Shown here one piece after another: positions 1 to 7,513 of a stretch of DNA of 38,344 nucleotides (positions within the stretch are counted from its first letter, which is position 1; every line of letters starts with the position of its first letter). Source of the stretch: Firmicutes bacterium CAG:145 (lineage in GTDB: Bacteria; Bacillota; Clostridia; Peptostreptococcales; Anaerovoracaceae); NCBI GenBank assembly GCA_000435715.1, contig FR882597.1, positions 35,007 through 73,350 on the forward strand, read 5' to 3'. Under the pieces are notes generated by a model. The model did no database searches and was not told the origin of the DNA. It worked only from the letters and a program-made list of their open reading frames with translations. Made by a program: the position numbers and the translations under genes.

Positions 1-33
1 GAGGCGGGGGGACATATGGCGTTTGTTATATAG
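1..33 (+). CDS. Possible C-terminal end of an upstream gene (partial)
   Basis: The first frame is open from base 1 to a TAG at 31-33, giving ten residues that end in MAFVI. A ribosome binding site for the next gene follows at once, so this may be the tail of a gene that begins before the window. Ten codons are too few to identify it, and the open frame could be chance. Confidence 0.2.
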   Translation, partial: EAGGHMAFVI

Positions 34-60
34 ATATCGGAGGGAACGAAAGGAATTATT

Positions 61-417
61 ATGGAGATAGGAAAGCTGATATATGATAAAAGAAAAGAAG
101 CAGGAATGACCCAGGAACAGCTGGCCGGTATACTCAATGTGGCCAGACAGACTGTCTCAAAATGGGAAACGGGGGAGGCTCTTCCCGATTTGAACAGCCT
201 TAAAAAGTTGGCTGTGACATTAGGGTTTTCCATAGATAAGGCGATGGAAATAGAGATAGAAGATGAGGACGATAACAGTGAATGGCTGATCATCGGAGGA
301 TTTATAGTAGGAAACGCCCTGGGGATGGCCTTTGATAATCTGATGCTGGGATACATTTTTGCGGTCATAGGACTGGGTATGGAGTTTATCATGAAGACGT
401 TCAAAAAGCGTTGGTAG
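61..417 (+). CDS. XRE-family helix-turn-helix regulator with C-terminal membrane segments
   Basis: This 118-residue protein begins with a Cro/C1-type helix-turn-helix (about residues 5-60, with the typical RKEAGMTQEQLAGIL and RQTVSKWETGEALPD helices). An acidic linker (EIEIEDEDD) follows, then a hydrophobic region from about residue 75 to 112 that could form one or two membrane spans. Similar membrane-tailed XRE regulators are common in Firmicutes and often control a nearby gene, but no obvious partner lies next to it. The ATG is preceded by an AAAGGA site at a good distance, and a terminator follows at 507-535. The DNA-binding domain is clear; the target and signal are unknown. Confidence 0.8.
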   Translation: MEIGKLIYDKRKEAGMTQEQLAGILNVARQTVSKWETGEALPDLNSLKKLAVTLGFSIDKAMEIEIEDEDDNSEWLIIGGFIVGNALGMAFDNLMLGYIFAVIGLGMEFIMKTFKKRW

Positions 418-506
418 CCGCTTCCTGTTATATATGGAGAATTTGCTGCCTGCTGCGGCTGATCATCAAAGAAGATGAGACGAATTCATGCCATAAAGTT
501 AAAATC

Positions 507-535
507 CGGGCGTGGCTTGCAACGCCCGTTCTTTT
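507..535 (+). terminator. Intrinsic terminator after the XRE regulator
   Basis: A perfect 7-bp stem (CGGGCGT at 507-513 with ACGCCCG at 522-528), an 8-nt loop and a T-rich tail (TTCTTTTAT). It would end the regulator transcript before repeat copy A. The rest of 418-603 holds nothing else I can support. Confidence 0.6.
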
Positions 536-603
536 ATACAAAAAATTAAAAACCGTCAGAGTAAAATGCTGATATCCGCTTATTTTAATAGAAGAGGAAG
601 TGT

Positions 604-1033
604 GGTATAATGAACCCATCGATCATGATTGCGGCGTTGCCGAGTGCTACCGCCGAGAGGAAGGGTTCATTGAACCGCCGCTGCCGGGCTTATTGCGGTG
701 AAAAACAGCGCATGCTGTATTCTACAGAGAAAAGCACAAATTCTACAACAGAATTTGTTAAAATGGTTGTAGAATTACAATAATAAATCGGAAATTACAG
801 CATATCCGCTTTTGTACCGTTACTCAGGCTGTTTTTCTTCCTAAAATGTTGTAGAATCAGTACAAGGGGTTAAGAAAATACAGCATACGGCTCTCCGGCA
901 GCAGAGCTGGCAATCTGCGACAGCAGAGACAGCGATTTGCGGCGGCCACCGAGGGATACCGCCAAAAGGAAGGGTTCATTAAGCCACCGCTGCCTGCGTC
1001 CGCCGCGGTGCAGGGCGCCGCGATTATGGTACA
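604..1033 (+). repeat. Non-coding repeat, copy A (long form, about 430 bp)
   Basis: The element starts at GGTATAATGAACCCATCGAT and ends at GCGCCGCGATTATGGTA. Two related arms of about 55 bp (631-685 and 939-994, both containing AGGAAGGGTTCATT and CCGCTGCC) flank a core at about 701-938. The core is AT-rich and full of dyad symmetry: AATTCTACAAC at 739-749 is the exact reverse complement of GTTGTAGAATT at 766-776. The core matches copy B at about 90 percent by eye; the arms match copies B and C. No open frame is supported. The right end lies about 40 bp before the nfo start codon, so the element probably forms part of the nfo promoter or leader. Confidence 0.8.
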
Positions 1034-1074
1034 GTAGACTCATTGATCATAAAATACAGAGGGAGAAACAAAAA

Positions 1075-1905
1075 ATGATTTGTTTAGGATGTCACCTGAC
1101 ATCTTCAAAGGGATATGAAAATATGGCCAAAGAAGCCGTTTCGATAAATGCAGACACTCTGCAATTCTTTACGAGAAATCCCAGAGGAGGCAGAGCAAAA
1201 GCTATAGATCCCGAAGATGTAAAGCGATATATCAGAATAGCTGAGGAACATAACTTCGGAAAAGTAATAGCCCACGCTCCGTATACTCTAAACCCGTGCT
1301 CAAAAGAAAAAAAGACCAGAGAATTCGCCCATATGGTGATGACCGATGACCTATCCAGAATGGAATATATCCCGGGAAATTACTATAACTTTCATCCGGG
1401 CAGTCATGTCGGGCAGGGAACTTTGGCAGGAATACAGATGATAAGCGATATGCTCAACGACATCTTAAAGCCGGACCAGACCACCACGGTGCTCCTTGAG
1501 ACCATGGCAGGAAAAGGCAGTGAAATCGGCGGCAGCTTTGAAGAACTCAAAGCCATAATAGACAAAGTCAGACTCAAAGATAAGATAGGAGTGTGCATGG
1601 ATACTTGCCACGTTCACGACGCCGGATATGATATCGCAGAAGATTTAAACGGCGTACTGTCCCGTTTCGATGACATAATAGGGCTGCAATATCTCAAGGC
1701 TCTTCACATAAACGACAGCAAGAATCCGGTGGGGGCTCATAAGGATCGCCACGATGTCATAGGAGCAGGCCACATAGGAAAAGAAGCTTTTAAAAAGATA
1801 CTGACATGCCCGAGACTGCAAGGGCTTCCCTTTGTGCTGGAGACTCCGCAGGAAAACCTCGCAGGTTACGGCAAAGAGATAAAGATGCTCAGGGAGATGA
1901 TTTGA
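1075..1905 (+). CDS. nfo: Deoxyribonuclease IV (AP endonuclease, Nfo type)
   Basis: This 276-residue protein is a zinc-dependent TIM-barrel endonuclease that cuts DNA 5' to abasic sites in base excision repair. Family motifs occur in order: HAPYTLNPCS, NFHPGSHVGQG, LLETMAGKGSEIGG, VCMDTCHVHDAGYD, ALHINDSKNPVGAHKDRH and PFVLETPQ, carrying the expected His, Glu and Asp metal ligands. The length is usual for bacterial Nfo. I use the ATG at 1075, preceded by GGGAGAAACA, because the protein aligns with the family from MICLGCH onward; an open frame reaching back to 937 runs into repeat copy A and is not coding. The stop is one base from the start of buk, so the two genes are probably co-transcribed. 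Confidence 0.93.
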   Translation: MICLGCHLTSSKGYENMAKEAVSINADTLQFFTRNPRGGRAKAIDPEDVKRYIRIAEEHNFGKVIAHAPYTLNPCSKEKKTREFAHMVMTDDLSRMEYIPGNYYNFHPGSHVGQGTLAGIQMISDMLNDILKPDQTTTVLLETMAGKGSEIGGSFEELKAIIDKVRLKDKIGVCMDTCHVHDAGYDIAEDLNGVLSRFDDIIGLQYLKALHINDSKNPVGAHKDRHDVIGAGHIGKEAFKKILTCPRLQGLPFVLETPQENLAGYGKEIKMLREMI

Positions 1906-1906
1906 C

Positions 1907-2971
1907 ATGAAACACACAGACATCCTGGTGATAAACCCAGGTTCCACCACTACTAAGATCGCAGTTTTCAGAGACATGAAAGTACTGTTTGAGGAGACCA
2001 TAACTCACGATCCGGCCAAACTTAAAGAGATGGGAGATATATTCGGGCAGATGGACTTCAGAGAGGAGCTCATAAGAGAAACTCTCAGGGAGCGCGGATA
2101 CGATGTGAAAGACCTCTCGGCAGCAGTAGGAAGAGGCGGAATGATAGTGGGCCTTTGCGGAGGCGGATACAGAGTGACTCCGAAGCTGTGCCAGGCCATG
2201 AGAAATCCGGACAACCCTCCCCATGCTTCCAGCATGGGAGCAGAGCTTGCCTATAATATAGCAAAGCCGCTGGGAATACCGTCATTCATATATGATTCCA
2301 CCATGGGCTGCGAGCTCACAGAAGTGGCTAAGATAACAGGTCTCGAAGGAATCGAAAGATATGGATGCTGTCACGTACTAAACTCCAGAGCCCAAGCCAT
2401 GAAATATGCCCTGGCTCAGGGCAAAAGATATGAAGAATTGAATCTCATAGTCGCTCACTTGGGCGGCGGCATCTCTGTAAGCGCCCATCAGAACGGAAAG
2501 ATAATCGATGACAGTACTTACGATACTGGACCGATGGCGCCGGAGCGGACAGGAGGCATACCTCTTATACTGTGGACGAAGCTGTGCTTTTCCGGAAAGT
2601 ATACAGAAAGCCAAGTGGAAAAACTCATAAGCGGCCGCGGCGGACTGGTCTCTTATCTGGGAGTAACCGACTGCAGAGAAGTGGAAGACATGATAGAAGA
2701 GGGAAGTAAAAAGGCTGCTCTGGTATATGAGGCCATGGCCTATCAGGTGGCAAAGGCAATCGCTGTCATGTCCGTAGCTCTCAAAGGCAGCGTAGACGCG
2801 GTGATACTGACAGGAGGCGCAGCTCATTCTGAGCTGCTGACCGGGATGATAGAAGATTATGCAGGCCACATAGGAAAATTTGTCATAATGCCGGGAGAAA
2901 ATGAACTTGAAGCTCTGGCCTCAGGCGCCGACAGGATATTGAGAGGCCAAGAAGAAGGAAGGATATATTAA
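1907..2971 (+). CDS. buk: Butyrate kinase
   Basis: A 354-residue member of the acetate/butyrate kinase (ASKHA) family that converts butyryl phosphate and ADP to butyrate and ATP, or the reverse. The N-terminal phosphate-binding motif INPGSTTTKIAVF is present, followed by AAVGRGGM, HLGGGISVSAH, DTGPMAPERTGGIP and the C-terminal ILTGGAAHSELL nucleotide-binding motif. The length matches Buk (about 355) rather than acetate kinase (about 400). No phosphotransbutyrylase gene lies beside it. It could also be a branched-chain fatty acid kinase, which sequence alone cannot exclude. It starts one base after nfo and its stop abuts the next ATG, so it sits inside a compact operon. Confidence 0.92.
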   Translation: MKHTDILVINPGSTTTKIAVFRDMKVLFEETITHDPAKLKEMGDIFGQMDFREELIRETLRERGYDVKDLSAAVGRGGMIVGLCGGGYRVTPKLCQAMRNPDNPPHASSMGAELAYNIAKPLGIPSFIYDSTMGCELTEVAKITGLEGIERYGCCHVLNSRAQAMKYALAQGKRYEELNLIVAHLGGGISVSAHQNGKIIDDSTYDTGPMAPERTGGIPLILWTKLCFSGKYTESQVEKLISGRGGLVSYLGVTDCREVEDMIEEGSKKAALVYEAMAYQVAKAIAVMSVALKGSVDAVILTGGAAHSELLTGMIEDYAGHIGKFVIMPGENELEALASGADRILRGQEEGRIY

Positions 2972-3565
2972 ATGAAACTTTTATTTGTAAACGCATGTAT
3001 GAGAGGAAAAGAATCCAGAACTCATCAGCTATGTATGGATTACCTCGAGAAATTTTTAAGGGCGAAAAAAGAAGAAGACTGGCAGGTCGAAGAATTGGAT
3101 CTAAACTCCATGGACATACAGCCTCTCACCGGAGAGAGCCTTGCAAGGCGAGATTTTCTTTCGAGAGACAAGAAATTCGAAGACGATGAATTCGCTCTGG
3201 CTAATCAGATGATAGAAGCAGATCACGTGCTCATAGGAGCGCCTTATTGGGATCTGTCTTTTCCTGCAAAATTAAAGACGTATCTTGAGCGTTGTTCAGT
3301 GACCGGCCTGACCTTCATCTACAGCCCGCAGGGAGTGCCGGAAGGCCAGTGTAGAGCAAGCAGTCTCACATATATAACGACTTCCGGAAGCGCGATAGCA
3401 GATTTCAACTTTGGATACGAGTATATTAAGGGACTTTGCTGCCTCTTCGGAATTCCTAGGACGCATTTTGTTTCGGCAGAAGAACTTGACATAATTGGAA
3501 ATGACATACATAAGATCATGACCTCTGCCAAGGATAAAATTACCGACATAATAGATGAACTGTAA
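2972..3565 (+). CDS. NAD(P)H-dependent flavin oxidoreductase, azoreductase-like
   Basis: A 197-residue protein of the flavodoxin-like fold, close to AzoR/AcpD-type FMN-dependent NADH oxidoreductases. The N-terminal strand LLFVNACMRGKESRTHQL forms the FMN phosphate loop. The central HVLIGAPYWDLSFPAKLKTY is typical of the family, and SLTYITTSGSA fits the second flavin contact. Such enzymes reduce quinones or azo compounds in vitro; the physiological substrate is unknown. The ATG directly follows the buk stop codon (TAA at 2969-2971), which implies translational coupling. Confidence 0.8.
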   Translation: MKLLFVNACMRGKESRTHQLCMDYLEKFLRAKKEEDWQVEELDLNSMDIQPLTGESLARRDFLSRDKKFEDDEFALANQMIEADHVLIGAPYWDLSFPAKLKTYLERCSVTGLTFIYSPQGVPEGQCRASSLTYITTSGSAIADFNFGYEYIKGLCCLFGIPRTHFVSAEELDIIGNDIHKIMTSAKDKITDIIDEL

Positions 3566-3602
3566 GTCGTATATTTGAAAAGTCCAAACTCATAATAACC
3601 TT

Positions 3603-3974
3603 ATGAGTGAAAAGATTTTAGAGATTTTAGTTTTTGTTTTGGGAGGAAGCGCTTACGGCCTGATGGAGATTTTGTTCAGAGGCCATACCCATTGGACCAT
3701 GGTCATAACCGGCGGCGCCTGTATATTGACGCTGTACCTGTTGTCCGGCTGGCTGATGAGCATACCGCTGATCTTAGCCGCCGCCAGCGGAGCTCTTATC
3801 GTGACGGCTTATGAGTTTTGCGTCGGAATGATCGTAAATGTGCGCTTAGGGTGGCAGGTATGGGATTACTCAACTCTGCCGGGCAATATAATGGGACAGA
3901 TATGCCCCGTCTTTACGACGGCGTGGTTTTTACTGTGTCTGGCGTTTTTAGGTATAGTAAAAGTATTGACATGA
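3603..3974 (+). CDS. Small membrane protein, CmpB-like putative ABC permease family
   Basis: A 123-residue integral membrane protein with about four hydrophobic segments. It resembles the family annotated as putative ABC transporter type IV permease (CmpB): note GGSAYGLMEILFRGHTHWTM near the start and VTAYEFCVGMIVNVRLGWQVWDYS with GNIMGQICP further on. No ATPase or binding protein lies beside it, so a transport role is not shown. The ATG has only a weak upstream ribosome site and may depend on the preceding operon genes. The next gene begins 12 bp downstream. Confidence 0.72.
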   Translation: MSEKILEILVFVLGGSAYGLMEILFRGHTHWTMVITGGACILTLYLLSGWLMSIPLILAAASGALIVTAYEFCVGMIVNVRLGWQVWDYSTLPGNIMGQICPVFTTAWFLLCLAFLGIVKVLT

Positions 3975-3986
3975 TGAGGAGATAAT

Positions 3987-5483
3987 ATGTTAGATTACAG
4001 CAAACTTCAAAATGGCAGCGATATAAGAGGAGTGGCTCTTGCAGGCGACGAAGAAGTCAATTTGGGGAGAGAAGAGGCCGCCAGGCTTTCGGCGGCTTTT
4101 GCAGAGTGGCTTTCCGAAAAACTGAAAAAGCCGACAAGTAGTCTTAAGATCTCAGTAGGACACGACAGCCGGCTTACGGCAGAAGCGCTTAAAAGTGCAG
4201 CCTTAGAGGCCATGTGCCGTCAGGGTGTTACAGCCCTCGACTGCGGGTTGGCCTCTACGCCGGCTATGTTCATGTCAACCGTATTTGAGGAATTCGCATG
4301 CGACGGAGCTATAATGATAACGGCCAGCCATCTGCCAAAGAATAGAAACGGATTTAAATATTTCGATAGAGAAGGCGGACTTGATAAGAGCGATATAAGC
4401 CGGATTATCGCATTGGCAGAGCAGGAGGACATTCTATCTGCCGCCCGAGATTGTGGCAAGGAGCCTGTAAAGGCAGACTTGATGAATACATACGCCCGTC
4501 ATTTGAGAGAAAAGATTAAAAGAGAAGTGGGGGGAGAAGCTCCTCTGTCCGGCCTTAAAATCGTTGTAGATGCAGGCAACGGAGCGGGAGGCTTTTATGC
4601 CGACGATATATTAAACCCCCTCGGAGCGGATATAAGCGGCAGTCAGTTCCTTGAGCCTGACGGAAATTTTCCGAACCATCAGCCCAATCCGGAAAATAAG
4701 GAAGCTATGGCCTCCGTCTGCCGCGCGGTAAGAGAAAACGGTGCAGATCTTGGCATAATCTTTGACACCGATGTGGACAGATCGTCGGCAGTAGACGCTT
4801 CGGGAAGAGAGATAAACAGAAATGCCATAGTAGCTATGGCGGCCGCTCTGATTGCGCAGCAACACCCGGGAACCACCGTAGTCACCGACAGCATCACCAG
4901 CGATCAGCTGACAGAGTATCTCGAGGAGTGTCTCGGGCTTAGACACCTGCGATTTAAAAGGGGCTACAAAAATGTGATAAACAAGGCTGTAGAACTGAAT
5001 CGATCGGGGATAGACTGCCAGCTGGCCATAGAGACCTCCGGACACGCTGCATATAAGGAAAATTATTTTCTCGACGACGGGGCTTATCTGGCCACAAAGA
5101 TAGTCATAAAAGCTGCCCAGATGAAGAAGGCCAAGGCCGGACTCGAAGACGTTCTCAAAAGCCTTAAAGAGCCTTTGGAATCAGCCGAATACAGGTTTTC
5201 TGTAGTCAGAGAAGATTTCTCGGACTATGCGCAGCGAATCCTCGAAGATATGCAGCAGTGGGCCCAGGAGGACAGGGATAAGATAGGTATATCTTTGGTA
5301 AAACCAAATTATGAAGGTGTGAGAATAAGATTCGACTCCCCCGGACTTGCAGGTTGGTGTCTGATGAGAAAGTCTCTTCACGACCCAAAGATGCCGCTTA
5401 ACATAGAAGTGACAGAGGGCAGCTGCAGAGAAATATTAGATGTAATATCGAATTTTCTGAAATCATACGATGTTTCACTGTAG
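3987..5483 (+). CDS. Phosphomannomutase/phosphoglucomutase family enzyme
   Basis: This 498-residue alpha-D-phosphohexomutase moves phosphate between C6 and C1 of a hexose (glucose, mannose or a related sugar). The catalytic serine loop is TASHLPKNRNGFKYF (family consensus TASHNP), the metal loop is DTDVDRS (usually DGDGDR), and the substrate loop is ETSGHAAYKENYFLDDG. A C-terminal domain with RIRFDSPGLAGW would bind the sugar phosphate. Substrate preference cannot be read from sequence; the altered metal loop places it outside classical ManB/Pgm. The start has a good site (GAGGAGATAAT). It probably ends the nfo-buk transcription unit. Confidence 0.85.
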   Translation: MLDYSKLQNGSDIRGVALAGDEEVNLGREEAARLSAAFAEWLSEKLKKPTSSLKISVGHDSRLTAEALKSAALEAMCRQGVTALDCGLASTPAMFMSTVFEEFACDGAIMITASHLPKNRNGFKYFDREGGLDKSDISRIIALAEQEDILSAARDCGKEPVKADLMNTYARHLREKIKREVGGEAPLSGLKIVVDAGNGAGGFYADDILNPLGADISGSQFLEPDGNFPNHQPNPENKEAMASVCRAVRENGADLGIIFDTDVDRSSAVDASGREINRNAIVAMAAALIAQQHPGTTVVTDSITSDQLTEYLEECLGLRHLRFKRGYKNVINKAVELNRSGIDCQLAIETSGHAAYKENYFLDDGAYLATKIVIKAAQMKKAKAGLEDVLKSLKEPLESAEYRFSVVREDFSDYAQRILEDMQQWAQEDRDKIGISLVKPNYEGVRIRFDSPGLAGWCLMRKSLHDPKMPLNIEVTEGSCREILDVISNFLKSYDVSL

Positions 5484-5550
5484 CTAATGACACCGGTTAT
5501 TGAGGGACAATAAAAAATACAAAAAAATTTATGTTTTTATAATAAAAGTG

Positions 5551-5580
5551 TTGACAGAGTATCTATATTTAGGTTATGGT
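5551..5580 (+). promoter_or_regulatory. Promoter of the metNIQ leader
   Basis: TTGACA at 5551-5556 and TATGGT at 5575-5580 are separated by 18 nt. Transcription would begin near 5587, just before the AGGAGAGGAG ribosome site of the leader peptide. A perfect -35 in an otherwise AT-rich stretch makes this a good candidate. Confidence 0.65.
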
Positions 5581-5611
5581 AATATATAGATTTGAGGAGA
5601 GGAGACTCACT

Positions 5612-5707
5612 ATGCAAAAGAGTATCAGCAGAGCAATGATGATGATGGATATGTGCATGGATATGGCCATGTGCAAGTCTTCACGTGCGTTGCTTCGAGA
5701 CTTATGA
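5612..5707 (+). CDS. Methionine-rich leader peptide (31 aa)
   Basis: A short reading frame with a strong upstream ribosome site (GAGGAGAGGAG) encodes 31 residues. Met occurs at position 1 and again at 9, 10, 11, 12, 14, 16, 18 and 20: residues 9-20 read MMMMDMCMDMAM, eight Met codons in twelve. This composition, directly ahead of a terminator and the methionine transporter genes, is the pattern of leader peptides such as those of trp, his or leu operons. The product itself is probably of no use; the ribosome position on it would sense charged Met-tRNA. The stop codon (5705-5707) overlaps the 5' strand of the antiterminator. It is too short for standard gene callers. Confidence 0.8.
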   Translation: MQKSISRAMMMMDMCMDMAMCKSSRALLRDL

Positions 5708-5754
5708 TACTTTGAGAGAGTGAGATCTTCACCGGACAAAGACTTGAGCATAAG
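5701..5754 (+). promoter_or_regulatory. Candidate antiterminator of the met attenuator
   Basis: Three nested helices can form: CTTATG (5701-5706) with CATAAG (5749-5754), CTTTG (5710-5714) with CAAAG (5737-5741), and GTGA (5720-5723) with TCAC (5729-5732). The outermost helix uses the first bases of the terminator stem (5752-5754), so the two structures compete. A ribosome stalled on the Met codons (5636-5671) leaves this segment free; one that reaches the stop at 5707 covers its 5' strand. Upstream, AAGTCT (about 5676-5681) can pair with AGACTT (about 5698-5703) as a protector hairpin. The pairing is by eye, without energy calculation. Confidence 0.55.
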
Positions 5755-5785
5755 CAGGAGGCAGACGCTTCCTGCTTGTTTTTTT
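5752..5785 (+). terminator. Attenuator terminator upstream of metN
   Basis: An 11-bp stem (5752-5762 with 5767-5777, one G-T pair) closes on a 4-nt loop, followed by G and seven T residues. This is a strong intrinsic terminator placed between the leader peptide and metN, about 55 bp before the metN start. A terminator here makes sense only if it is conditional. Confidence 0.88.
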
Positions 5786-5838
5786 ATCATCCGAAAAAAA
5801 GTAATGAAAGCGGTCATCGTTTGGAAAGGAAGCCCTAA

Positions 5839-6840
5839 ATGATTGAATTAAAGAATTTAAGCAAGATTTATGACAACGGTAAGACCAGAGTAGAAGCGGT
5901 CAAGGACATAAATCTAACCATTGAAGACGGAGATATATTTGGCATAATAGGTCTCTCCGGCGCAGGAAAGAGTACTCTCATAAGATGTATAAATTTTCTG
6001 GAAAAGCCCACCGAGGGACAGGTGATATTTGACGGAGTGGATCTGGGAGCTATAAGTCATAAGGAACTTTTGAAAAAGAGGCAGTCCATGTCCATGATCT
6101 TTCAGAATTTTAATCTTCTGAGCCAGAGGACGGCTCTGGACAATATATGTTATCCTCTGGAGATAGCCGGAAACAGTAAAAATGAGGCCAGAGAAAAGGC
6201 TCGAAGGCTGCTGGCCATAGTGGGTCTGTCAGATAAAGAAAAATCGTACCCCGTACAGCTGTCAGGCGGACAGCAGCAGAGGATAGCCATAGCCAGAGCT
6301 CTGGCCACGGATCCTAAGGTGCTGCTCTGCGACGAGGCCACCAGCGCCCTGGACCCGACGACGACTTCTTCCATCTTGAATCTTCTCAAGGAAATAAATA
6401 AGAACATGGGAGTCACCATAATAGTTATAACCCACGAGATGAGAGTCATAGAGCAGATATGCAATAAGGTGGCTGTCATAGATAAAAGCCACATAGTGGA
6501 AGAAGGCCCGGTAAGAGAAGTGTTCACCGCCCCTAAATCACAGATAGCTAAACAGCTGATACTCCCTAAAAATCAGGGAGTCCCTGCCGCAGAAGGATTC
6601 AGATGTCTCAGGCTGGTATTCGACGGCACTTCAGCTTTCGAACCGATAATATCCGCCCTCAGCCGGCAGTGTAATACCGACGTAAACATACTGGGAGCCA
6701 ATACTAAGAACATAGAGGGCGTAGCCTACGGGCAGATGCTGATACAGCTGCCCGAAGACGAGGCTAAGGTTGCTGGCATAAAAGAGTTTCTGGACTCGAA
6801 AAAAGTTAAGTATGAGGAGGAAGGTTTAAATGTTGAATAG
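5839..6840 (+). CDS. metN: Methionine ABC transporter, ATP-binding protein
   Basis: This 333-residue ATPase drives uptake of methionine with MetI and MetQ. Walker A is GLSGAGKST (about residue 37-45), the Q-loop region is MIFQNFNLL, the signature is LSGGQQQRIAIARAL, Walker B is VLLCDEATSALDP, and the switch is VITHEM. A C-terminal NIL regulatory domain (about residues 255-333) is present; in the MetNI family this domain binds methionine and inhibits transport from inside. The start follows AAAGGAAG, and the 3' end overlaps metI by 11 bp, so translation is coupled. Expression is probably set by the Met leader attenuator upstream. Confidence 0.93.
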   Translation: MIELKNLSKIYDNGKTRVEAVKDINLTIEDGDIFGIIGLSGAGKSTLIRCINFLEKPTEGQVIFDGVDLGAISHKELLKKRQSMSMIFQNFNLLSQRTALDNICYPLEIAGNSKNEAREKARRLLAIVGLSDKEKSYPVQLSGGQQQRIAIARALATDPKVLLCDEATSALDPTTTSSILNLLKEINKNMGVTIIVITHEMRVIEQICNKVAVIDKSHIVEEGPVREVFTAPKSQIAKQLILPKNQGVPAAEGFRCLRLVFDGTSAFEPIISALSRQCNTDVNILGANTKNIEGVAYGQMLIQLPEDEAKVAGIKEFLDSKKVKYEEEGLNVE

Positions 6841-7492
6841 CGCAATGATAGATCTTTTAGGAGTATCCCTCTGGGAAACACTATATATGGTAGTCATATC
6901 CACAATACTTTCATATGCGGTGGGCCTTCCTATAGGAGTCGTACTCAATATAACAGGAAAAGACGGCATATGCCGAAACCGCGTCATCAATTCTATCCTC
7001 GGGGTTATCGTAAATATCTTTCGGTCCATACCGTTTCTGATACTGCTGATATGGATGATTCCCGTGACGCAGGCGATAGTAGGCACCATGGTAGGACCGA
7101 CTTCCGTTATAGTACCTCTGGTAGCGTCGGCGGCGCCCTTTGTAGGAAGAATGGTAGAATCATCTCTCAGCGAGATCGACGGAGGCGTCATCGAGGCGGC
7201 TCAGTCCATGGGTTCGAGCTCATGGCAGATAATATATAAAGTGCTGATACCTGAAGCAAAGCCTTCTCTGTTGATAGGAGCAGCAATATCTGTCACCACT
7301 ATTCTCGGGTATTCGGCCATGGCCGGCATAGTGGGCGGCGGCGGCCTCGGAGCGGTGGCTACCAACTACGGGCTGTATCGTTACGACAATGAGATCATGC
7401 TCATAACTATCGTCATAATCGTCGTGATCGTCCAGATCTTTCAGGAGATAGGAATGATCACAGCGAAAAAATTAGATAAAAGACTCAAATAA
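6830..7492 (+). CDS. metI: Methionine ABC transporter, permease
   Basis: This 220-residue permease has about five membrane segments and the cytoplasmic coupling loop EAAQSMGSSSWQIIYKVLIPEA, the EAA motif that contacts MetN. The length is typical of MetI (about 217). The ribosome site (GAGGAGG) lies within the end of metN, and the genes overlap by 11 bp. The order metN-metI-metQ, one strand, supports the assignment. Confidence 0.92.
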   Translation: MLNSAMIDLLGVSLWETLYMVVISTILSYAVGLPIGVVLNITGKDGICRNRVINSILGVIVNIFRSIPFLILLIWMIPVTQAIVGTMVGPTSVIVPLVASAAPFVGRMVESSLSEIDGGVIEAAQSMGSSSWQIIYKVLIPEAKPSLLIGAAISVTTILGYSAMAGIVGGGGLGAVATNYGLYRYDNEIMLITIVIIVVIVQIFQEIGMITAKKLDKRLK

Positions 7493-7513
7493 CATAGAAA
7501 AGGAGAATCGGTT

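Noticed and set aside
937..1074. N-terminal extension of the nfo frame
   Set aside because: The 46 extra codons lie in repeat copy A, have no ribosome site and no family match; the ATG at 1075 fits Nfo.
5569..5817. Minus-strand 82-codon frame opposite the met leader
   Set aside because: It is the complement of the promoter, Met codons and terminator, with no ribosome site. The leader peptide on the plus strand explains the sequence.
5484..5838. S-box (SAM-I) or T-box riboswitch upstream of metN
   Set aside because: None of the conserved S-box segments nor the T-box core sequence is visible; the Met-rich leader peptide is the better explanation.
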